38,344 bases of DNA from Cyanobacteria bacterium REEB446. Lineage in GTDB: Bacteria > Cyanobacteriota > Vampirovibrionia > LMEP-6097. This document shows positions 32,249-38,344 of this stretch, piece by piece. The notes below the pieces were generated by a model. It made no database searches, was not told where the DNA came from, and was given only the letters and a program-made list of their open reading frames with translations. Where the stretch lies: assembly GCA_018970325.1 (NCBI GenBank), contig JAGWWP010000019.1, forward strand, positions 1 to 38,344. Reading direction: 5' to 3'. Positions within the stretch are counted from its first letter, which is position 1. Each line of letters starts with the position of its first letter. A program made the translations under genes and the position numbers.

Positions 32249-32578
32249 TTGCCTAATCTCTATAAAGTACTCTACGGTGTTGATTATAAAAAAACTAAGC
32301 AAGGAATAAAGATCACCAAGGTAAGAGATGGCAGTCACGCTCAAGATGTAGGTTTGCTTGCAGGTGATTTAGTAACCTTTATTAATAATAAAAATGTAAT
32401 CGGCTTACCAATTGAATTTGCAGATGATCTGTTTAATAAAAATAATCAGATTAATTTAAGAATAACTAGAGGAAACGAAGAAAAGCAGATTTCTATTAAA
32501 AAGACTAAATTTCCTAAAATCAGCCTGTATAAAAAATCTGTTAAAAAATTTCTAGGATACAGTCCTGAAGCGGTATAA
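32249..32578 (+). CDS. PDZ-domain protein fragment
   Basis: GIKITKVRDGSHAQDVGLLA followed by GDLVTFINNKNVIGLP is a PDZ core. It continues to INLRITRGNEEKQISIKKTK, the usual last strands. No signal peptide or Shine-Dalgarno sequence is seen, and the TTG start is weak. The frame is open back to the TAG that ends the lipoprotein (codons from 32225 in the same frame), so this may be the C-terminal part of that gene separated by an in-frame stop. At 109 residues it is a single domain. Confidence 0.6.
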   Translation: MPNLYKVLYGVDYKKTKQGIKITKVRDGSHAQDVGLLAGDLVTFINNKNVIGLPIEFADDLFNKNNQINLRITRGNEEKQISIKKTKFPKISLYKKSVKKFLGYSPEAV

Positions 32579-32704
32579 ACACTCGGTGGGTAATTTAACT
32601 GCCATTTTCACAAAAGTCTATAAGGCATTATTAAGTTAAGCACTGTTACCGACTTAGACCTAATGGTAAAGAACTTATGAGCATCTTAAAATTGTGGAAC
32701 AAGT

Positions 32705-34858
32705 TTATTGTGGGCTGTCGTTCCTGTGTTTTTTCTGATAAATTTGAATTAATTGATTGAAATCAACTTTACCAGAGCCTAAAAGGGGAATTCGTTCAAT
32801 CTGAATAACTTCTTTGGGGATAGATAATTCAGATAAGCCAGCTTGTTTCAATGATTCATTAAGATAGTTTTTGTTGAGATCTATTTTATCAGTGAATAGA
32901 ACTAATCTCTCCCCTTTTTTATCATCAGGGACGTTAATAACTACAAAATGAGAATCTTGGTAAATTGTCATAATTACTGCTTCAATGTAGCTCAGTGAAA
33001 TCATTTCACCAGCAATTTTCGCAAACCTTTTCACTCTACCTACAATATGTAAAAAACCATTTTCGTCAATAGAAACGATGTCACCAGTGTCATACCATTC
33101 GCCACACTTAACTAGAATATCTGGATTATCTTTTAGTAAATAGCCTTTCATTAAATTTGGACCTTGCACTAGTAACTTTTTACCTTCTGAAATACCAGGA
33201 ATATCTTCAAGTTTGTATTGGATACCAGGAAGTAATTTACCAACACTACCTACTTTATTGTTCAATGGAGTGTTTGCTGCAATCCCTGGCGCTGCTTCTG
33301 TTGCACCATATGCTTCTAAAATTCGGACTCCAAATTTATCCATCCATATTTTCCGAGTATCATCTTTAAGTTTTTCTGCGCCAGCAATGGCATACCTAAG
33401 TTTATAAAAATCATAGCTATGAGCTTGCAGAGCATAAGATTTAAGAAAGCTATCAGTGCCATAAAGTATCGTGACATCATTTTGATAAGCTAATTCTGGA
33501 ATGATCCTATAGTGCAGCGGTGAAGGATAGTAGAGAGTCTTAATACCGCAAAGTAAAGGTAGAATCATGCCGCCAGTAATGCCAAAAGAATGAAATAAAG
33601 GTAATGCGTTGAGTAATATATCCTGAGGATTATAGTCAAAACACGATTTAAGCTGATAACAATTTGCTATTAAGTTTTTGTGACTTAGCACAACACCTTT
33701 GGGTGAACTTTCTGAACCAGAAGTAAATAGGATCAATGCCGTATCATCAGCTTTTACCTTAGTGTAATTGGTGAATTTATCTGTGAAGAAAGTCGAGACT
33801 TTATCAAAAAGATTTATTTTATTAATCAAGTCTTCAATATAGATAAATTCAATTCCATTTTCTTGTAATTTAGCGAGAGTTTCATCAAGAGATGCTTGCT
33901 CAATGAATTTTCTAGAGCTGATGATGTATTTTAATTTTGATATCTCTAAGCATTCTTTTAGAGCTTGGAATCCCATGGAGAAGTTAAGCATGACTGGTGT
34001 CTTCTCTGCTTTGACTATAGACCAAAAACTTACTAAGCAAGCAAGCGAATTCGGGATCATCAGACCTATCTTATCTTCGTTACTTAGCTTGTGTTTTAGT
34101 TTAGAGCCAAGAATAATAGAAGAATTAATGAGTTTTTTAAAGCTCAGGGATTTCTTTTCGGCATCTATTGCGATGATTTTATTTATGCCATTTACATTAC
34201 CCGAATCAAGCAATGCTTGATAAAGATTAGTTTCTAGGTTAATGCTTTCAAAGCTAACTCTACTCATTGTTTCATAAAGCGAGTGACCTAAGATTTCTCG
34301 TTTTTCTCTACTTCTTGCTTGGGAATTAAGCTCTAGTTTAAAAGGCTTGTGAACATAAATATTTATTTTAGGAAAAAGAAAAAGTTTCATTACTCCTTTT
34401 AATACAGAGAAGAAACTTCTTTCTGGTCCAGAAAGTGTTACTGGAATAATAGTTGCATCACTTGCGCTTGCAATCAAAGCTGGACCATTATAGACTTTCA
34501 TTAATGAACCTGTCATTGTAAGCCTACCTTCGGGGAAGATGACCGAGTTGTTACCTGCTTTAATATGTTCAATCATTGACTTTGTTGACATAGGTTCAAG
34601 TGGATTTAGCTTGAAAACTGTTATGAGCTTTAAAAATGGTTTAACCCACCATAATTCAGCAACACCAGTGTTGACAGCAAAGCTTAAGTCTTTAGATATA
34701 AAACAAGCTATTAGAGCAGCATCTAAGTATGATTGATGATTTGAAATAATCAATTTTTTATTTGATTGACAATCTTGAAAATTCTCAAGACCGTGTACTT
34801 GAACTCTAAACAAGATTTTAAGTAATAATTTTGATAGTGTGAAAAAAAATGATCTCAT
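32705..34858 (-). CDS. aas: Bifunctional acyltransferase / acyl-ACP (acyl-CoA) synthetase, Aas-like
   Basis: The N-terminal domain (about residues 1-200) is a PlsC-type lysophospholipid acyltransferase with ISNHQSYLDAALI (Hx4D) and VIFPEGRLTMTG. The C-terminal part (about 215-717) is an AMP-forming ligase with ALILFTSGSESSPKGVVLSH near residue 378, EAYGATEAAPG and YDTGDIVSIDENGF. At 717 residues it matches E. coli Aas, which reacylates lysophosphatidylethanolamine using ACP and fatty acid. It is the last gene of a six-gene operon, 15 bp after the SDR-like gene, and may provide acyl chains to the new lipid. Confidence 0.88.
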   Translation of the reverse strand: MRSFFFTLSKLLLKILFRVQVHGLENFQDCQSNKKLIISNHQSYLDAALIACFISKDLSFAVNTGVAELWWVKPFLKLITVFKLNPLEPMSTKSMIEHIKAGNNSVIFPEGRLTMTGSLMKVYNGPALIASASDATIIPVTLSGPERSFFSVLKGVMKLFLFPKINIYVHKPFKLELNSQARSREKREILGHSLYETMSRVSFESINLETNLYQALLDSGNVNGINKIIAIDAEKKSLSFKKLINSSIILGSKLKHKLSNEDKIGLMIPNSLACLVSFWSIVKAEKTPVMLNFSMGFQALKECLEISKLKYIISSRKFIEQASLDETLAKLQENGIEFIYIEDLINKINLFDKVSTFFTDKFTNYTKVKADDTALILFTSGSESSPKGVVLSHKNLIANCYQLKSCFDYNPQDILLNALPLFHSFGITGGMILPLLCGIKTLYYPSPLHYRIIPELAYQNDVTILYGTDSFLKSYALQAHSYDFYKLRYAIAGAEKLKDDTRKIWMDKFGVRILEAYGATEAAPGIAANTPLNNKVGSVGKLLPGIQYKLEDIPGISEGKKLLVQGPNLMKGYLLKDNPDILVKCGEWYDTGDIVSIDENGFLHIVGRVKRFAKIAGEMISLSYIEAVIMTIYQDSHFVVINVPDDKKGERLVLFTDKIDLNKNYLNESLKQAGLSELSIPKEVIQIERIPLLGSGKVDFNQLIQIYQKKHRNDSPQ

Positions 34859-34873
34859 TTAAAAATTCTTTGA

Positions 34874-35554
34874 TTATGTTAACAGTGTATTGATAGCAGC
34901 TAGAATTGGTTTTCTTCCAGCAGATTTCTTTGATTTTAAGGTAGCTTCAACTAGTTCGTCTGCATTTTTAGGCACTTTAACTTTAACTTTCTTTTGCAGT
35001 GCTTCAGCCAGGTTAGCTTGAAGTTTTGAAGGTGCTCGATTAGGAAATATCATAGTCAAAGAAAGGTCTAATTCTTTGTTAGCTTTAAGTTCTCTATACT
35101 TCGCTTCAGACCAAGTCCAAAGTGCAGCTTGAGTAGCACTAAAATTCCCGAGATTTGCTAATCCCACTCTACCATTTTGTCCAAGTAAAACTCCAAGTCT
35201 CCCTTTTTTTTGTTTGTGCATTTTTTCTAAAATTAATTGCATGAGTTTTATGGAAGATAGAACATTTACTTTGAACATTTTTTCAAGATCTTCATCAAAG
35301 ATTGATGCAGAGTGAAAATAGACTTCTATCTCTGTTAATTTTTCTATGATTTGCCAATCAGGATTTAATAAATCAAAATTGACATGCTCGAAATTCATTC
35401 TTTGAGCTTCCGCCCATTCTATAAGTTCGTGTGGAGGGTTTCTAGATAAGGCGATTACTTTATATCCCTTACGCATTAAACTTAAACAAAGCTTCTTGCC
35501 CCAAAGACCACTTCCACCGCAAACTAGAGCTGTTCCACTATTCGAAACTTGCAT
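34874..35554 (-). CDS. SDR-like NAD(P)-binding protein lacking the catalytic motif
   Basis: The N-terminal GTALVCGGSGLWGKKLCLSL is the dinucleotide-binding motif of short-chain dehydrogenases. The expected YxxxK is not found: the equivalent region reads LANLGNFSATQAALWTWSEA, with Phe for Tyr and Gln for Lys. It may bind cofactor without reducing or use another residue. The 226-residue length suits an SDR. Its ATG directly abuts the stop of the methyltransferase gene, so coupling is strong. Substrate unknown. Confidence 0.75.
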   Translation of the reverse strand: MQVSNSGTALVCGGSGLWGKKLCLSLMRKGYKVIALSRNPPHELIEWAEAQRMNFEHVNFDLLNPDWQIIEKLTEIEVYFHSASIFDEDLEKMFKVNVLSSIKLMQLILEKMHKQKKGRLGVLLGQNGRVGLANLGNFSATQAALWTWSEAKYRELKANKELDLSLTMIFPNRAPSKLQANLAEALQKKVKVKVPKNADELVEATLKSKKSAGRKPILAAINTLLT

Positions 35555-36310
35555 TTATTTTTTCACCATTGTTCCAACTGCGAAGAATTCATTTCTTTCT
35601 AATTTTACTAATTCCCAGCCATATTCTTTAGCCCATTCTGTTAGTATTTCTGCTTTGCGTGGAACCAGCTCCCAGTCACCTTTATGTAAATCAATCATGG
35701 TTTTTTTAATCATCTCTAAGTCTGGATGATGTTCCTGAATGGTAAAAACCCATTTTGAGCCTTTTTTTGTAATCTCAGAACCATTTTTAAGTATGGTTTT
35801 AATTTCTTCATCTTTAACCAAGATATCAAAAAAACCAGAACTTACCAATATATCAGCTTCTTGAACAGCATAGCTATCTTTGTTAAATGCATTATGTTCA
35901 ACAAATTTAATATCATGACGACCAGCCTCACTTACTTTGCCATTACCTCTTTGTACTGCTTCTGGCTCAAAATCACCTGCAGTTATATTTGCTTTATCTC
36001 TATCAATAAAAAATAAATATGAACCCATTCCAGCAGCTAAGTCATACAGTTGCGGTTTTTCAAAACTAGCAACAGCTTCTTGAATTTGTTTAATCAAAAA
36101 TTCTCTTCTAGATCGAACGCCATCCCAAACTTCATTTGAAATATACAGTTTATCTAAAAATCTACCAATTGGTCCAAAACCTCTTGGCTTATTTTCATAA
36201 ATATATTCAAGCATGATGCCAGAATCAAAACCTGTTCTCCAACCTATTTTTACGCCATCACTTAACCTGCCTATTGTCTTTAAGAAAATTTTCAATATAA
36301 AATATTTCAT
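35555..36310 (-). CDS. Methyltransferase, PF12147 (Methyltransf_20)-like
   Basis: A class I SAM fold is visible: RREFLIKQIQEAVASFEKPQ, then LYDLAAGMGSYLFFI near residue 97 and ITAGDFEPEAVQRG. VSSGFFDILVKDEEI, later in the domain, is unusual and recalls PF12147. That domain is often fused to hydrolases and sits in lipid gene clusters. The N-terminal 60 residues are basic with a hydrophobic start. AAGGATGG precedes the ATG as a good Shine-Dalgarno sequence. The gene follows the PLP enzyme by 4 bp. It may methylate an amine or phospholipid headgroup, which is inference. Confidence 0.75.
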   Translation of the reverse strand: MKYFILKIFLKTIGRLSDGVKIGWRTGFDSGIMLEYIYENKPRGFGPIGRFLDKLYISNEVWDGVRSRREFLIKQIQEAVASFEKPQLYDLAAGMGSYLFFIDRDKANITAGDFEPEAVQRGNGKVSEAGRHDIKFVEHNAFNKDSYAVQEADILVSSGFFDILVKDEEIKTILKNGSEITKKGSKWVFTIQEHHPDLEMIKKTMIDLHKGDWELVPRKAEILTEWAKEYGWELVKLERNEFFAVGTMVKK

Positions 36311-36314
36311 CTTG

Positions 36315-37373
36315 TTACCATCCTTTTGTTACCATTTTATTTCTTACTTTTGAAAGCCATTTGCAGATTCTCTCTATATCTGATCTGCTGTTGAAAATAT
36401 GAGGGGAGATTCTGACGTAATCACCTCTATGAGCTGTGATGATTTTTTCTTTGTAGCCATGTTCTGTAATTCTCTTGGCATCTTCGGCACCTGCTTTAAA
36501 GCTAACTATTCCAGACCAATTACTAGGGCAAGAAACAACAGGGAAATCCATTTCGAGTAAATGTTCATGTATCAAATCTCTTTTTTCTTTAAGATCTTTT
36601 GTTATAGCTTCTTGACCAAGCTTGAGAAAATAATCTATATTTGCATCAAATCTTGCCAGTGGTGCTGATGCTATCCAGCCAAATTCCCAACCTTGTGCTG
36701 TTTTTTTCATACCAGAAAAACTATCTTGAACATTATTAAGACCCAGCCAAGAGGGGAAATTTGTCTCTAAATTCTCAAGTACTCTTTCACTTAAAATCAT
36801 GACTGCAAGACCAAGACCAGATACCATCCATTTTTGAACACCTGCGCACCAGAAGTCTATTTCTGGTATCCAAGCTTTTTTAATTCCTGCTGATTGAATT
36901 GCATCAACACAGGTATATAACCCAGCTTTATTGGCTAATTTGACTTGCTCTTGCCATGGTCTTTCTATGCCAGTTTGATAATCAACAGTAGATGTCACAA
37001 GCATCTTTGCCGTTGAAAGCTTTTTATCTTCAAGGTCATGAATACTATCAAATTCCACACCAAAACGTTCAAGTTTTTTCCAGCAAAGAACATTTGCTGG
37101 ATAATCATTTTCATCAAAAAGGACTTTATCTCCACTTCTCCAGTCAAGCGCATTTGCTGCAATCGTTAAGCCAATAGTAGTTGATGGTACAAAAGCAATT
37201 TGCTCTGCTTTACAGCCAAAATATTGCGCTGTTTTTTCTCTAAGATGATTTACTTTTTTGAGCCAATCGAGAAGAAAAATATTACCCATGACTTCAAAAG
37301 TGCCTAGGCTAGCTAAGTATGCTCTTTTACTTATTGGTGCGAGTCCCGCATAGTTAGCATAAAGTGGAAACAA
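36315..37373 (-). CDS. PLP-dependent class V aminotransferase-fold enzyme
   Basis: The fold is that of cysteine desulfurases and isopenicillin-epimerase-like enzymes. The N-terminus reads FPLYANYAGLAPISKRAYLA, with TTIGLTIAANALDW near residue 67 and the PLP lysine in DFWCAGVQKWMVSGLGLAVM near residue 180. No catalytic Cys motif of IscS type is evident, so it may be an aminotransferase or lyase. The frame starts with TTG at 37373, 1 bp after the stop of the phosphotransferase gene, so the start depends on coupling. The substrate is unknown. In this operon it could make an amino-alcohol headgroup. Confidence 0.75.
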   Translation of the reverse strand: MFPLYANYAGLAPISKRAYLASLGTFEVMGNIFLLDWLKKVNHLREKTAQYFGCKAEQIAFVPSTTIGLTIAANALDWRSGDKVLFDENDYPANVLCWKKLERFGVEFDSIHDLEDKKLSTAKMLVTSTVDYQTGIERPWQEQVKLANKAGLYTCVDAIQSAGIKKAWIPEIDFWCAGVQKWMVSGLGLAVMILSERVLENLETNFPSWLGLNNVQDSFSGMKKTAQGWEFGWIASAPLARFDANIDYFLKLGQEAITKDLKEKRDLIHEHLLEMDFPVVSCPSNWSGIVSFKAGAEDAKRITEHGYKEKIITAHRGDYVRISPHIFNSRSDIERICKWLSKVRNKMVTKGW

Positions 37374-37374
37374 G

Positions 37375-37971
37375 TTATTTTAATTCTTTTATCTCTTTGA
37401 TTGATCTATAGACTCTAAGTGAAATTGTAACTGCGCAGCCAGCACAAATAATAGGCACCATGGTAAGCCAAACTTGATTACCTTGATAAATTGCAAATAT
37501 AGAACTTATACCTATAATCGCAAGCCTGTCAGTTTGCCCGCATGGACCAACGGCTTGAGTCTTTCCACCAGCGACAAGACCAAGTAAGCCGAGCATCTGT
37601 ACCCAAGATGTCAGAGTAACAATCGTTATAGTCCAGATCCAACCAACGTGAGGTTGAAATGCTATCACAATTAAAATATCTGTAATTTCTCCAGGTAATT
37701 TATTTAAGTAAGCTCCAAGTCTTGAAGTTTTATGAAAGCCTTCTGCAATCAAACCATCAAGAGTATTTAATGTCATTCGCAAAGCTATTGCAAGAAAAGT
37801 AGCTAGCCACATTGATTTAAAAATAAAGTATGCTGCAGCTATACCAGGAATAATTGCAAGTAATGAAATCAAGTTTGGTGATAGCTTAGAAATGCCAGGA
37901 ATCTTTACTAATATATCTCTTAAAAAATATTTAGCTTGATATAAACCGATGTCAATTTTTTCATTCTTCAT
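37375..37971 (-). CDS. CDP-alcohol phosphotransferase-like membrane protein with non-canonical motif
   Basis: The family transfers a phospho-alcohol from CMP to an acceptor alcohol using D(x2)DG(x2)AR(x8)G(x3)D(x3)D. Here the region from about residue 68 reads NTLDGLIAEGFHKTSRLGAY followed by LNKLPGEITD. The second Asp stays, but the first and third are Asn, Arg is Glu, and the last Asp is shifted. I recall related proteins that also have NxxDG and LNE in place of the standard Asp residues, so it may be a real subgroup. There are about five or six membrane helices over 198 residues. It overlaps the upstream acyltransferase gene by 3 bp (ATGA). Confidence 0.75.
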   Translation of the reverse strand: MKNEKIDIGLYQAKYFLRDILVKIPGISKLSPNLISLLAIIPGIAAAYFIFKSMWLATFLAIALRMTLNTLDGLIAEGFHKTSRLGAYLNKLPGEITDILIVIAFQPHVGWIWTITIVTLTSWVQMLGLLGLVAGGKTQAVGPCGQTDRLAIIGISSIFAIYQGNQVWLTMVPIICAGCAVTISLRVYRSIKEIKELK

Positions 37972-38301
37972 AATAATTCTTTCTTTAATTTACTAAGCAG
38001 ATCCTCAATATTATTACCAATGTAAGGTTCATAGAATTTGAACTTAAGTTTCTTGAAAGGTCTCCAGTACTTATTTTCAGCAGGCCAAGCTTCTTTTGTG
38101 CCATTTATTTTCACACCAAGTATAGACCAGTCATTTTTTAGTAATATCTTTAAAAGTCCCGTTTGAAAATCATCTGAAGATCTACTACCACTTGGATAAA
38201 AAAGAAAGGCTCTTCTCCAATTTGAGTGGATAGCGTAAATACGACATGATAAGATTTTTAAATGAATGAGATTTTGTGGGCTTTCAATTTCAATGGTTTA
38301 T
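37968..38301 (-). CDS. PlsC-like acyltransferase, 3' part (interrupted near the window end)
   Basis: On the minus strand the frame ends in TGA (37968-37970), overlapping the ATG of the next gene. It encodes FLFYPSGSRSSDDFQTGLLK, VKINGTKEAWPAENKYWRPF and KFKFYEPYIGN, which fit the second half of a 1-acylglycerol-phosphate acyltransferase. The N-terminal HX4D part is missing. A TAA lies in frame near 38302-38304, so the frame does not continue to the window edge. Either the gene is broken or the last 40 bp are misassembled. Confidence 0.6.
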
Positions 38302-38344
38302 TCAAGTCTGCTTGCGTAGCGGAGGTTGATGAAGAAAGTAAGAC

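Overview
The window is about 38 kb of AT-rich, gene-dense bacterial DNA. It holds single-copy housekeeping genes (rplS, ribE, lysS, ispH, trpB, pepA, a RodA-type gene), flagellar genes (fliG and a FliA-like sigma factor), pilus or secretion genes (a pseudopilin and a secretin) and many small envelope proteins. This mix, with low G+C, suggests a flagellated Gram-negative-type bacterium. A non-gut Melainabacteria/Vampirovibrionia-like lineage would fit, but that is a guess from gene content and not a marker-based assignment. The left edge cuts an IS3-type transposase gene.

Layout. Positions 1-142 are an insertion-sequence end. 268-4213 (minus) carry leucyl aminopeptidase, a WecG/TagA glycosyltransferase and a secreted zinc metalloprotease. 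4376-6213 (plus) carry L19, a membrane-anchored cyclophilin and riboflavin synthase, followed by tRNA-Tyr and fliG on the minus strand. 7648-10107 (plus) carry a YibE/F membrane protein, a histidine phosphatase and the fluoride channel CrcB, the last behind an unusual structured leader. 10090-11927 (minus) are a glycerol-1-phosphate dehydrogenase-like enzyme and a nucleotidyltransferase. 12021-20405 hold the sigma factor, an AEC transporter, ispH, an ABC permease, a pseudopilin, lysS, trpB and an M23 peptidase.

20412-23308 is a small accessory island between inverted-repeat elements. It contains an RHH antitoxin with what looks like a toxin remnant, an orphan nucleotidyltransferase and a frameshifted AAA-TOPRIM ATPase. 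23353-30820 hold rodA, a methyltransferase, a YkgJ-like protein, a zinc-finger protein coupled to a secretin, and a XerC-like protein that has lost most catalytic residues. 30859-32578 hold small envelope genes, including a broken lipoprotein/PDZ gene. 32705 to the right edge is a tight six-gene minus-strand operon for an unidentified phospholipid or acyl lipid: PlsC-like acyltransferase, CDP-alcohol phosphotransferase, PLP enzyme, methyltransferase, SDR-like protein and Aas.

Three patterns stand out. First, a short dispersed repeat with core GACGAAAACGCAGAAATTG occurs at least seven times, plus one degenerate copy. It lies between genes and also in frame inside coding genes, where it adds the peptide DENAEIGVREQC. 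The longest intergenic copies have terminal inverted repeats. Second, many genes lack a Shine-Dalgarno sequence and have a TATAAT-like hexamer 6-9 nt before the start codon, which predicts widespread leaderless transcription. Third, the lipid operon combines a CDP-alcohol phosphotransferase with a non-canonical motif and a PF12147-like methyltransferase, so its product is hard to predict.
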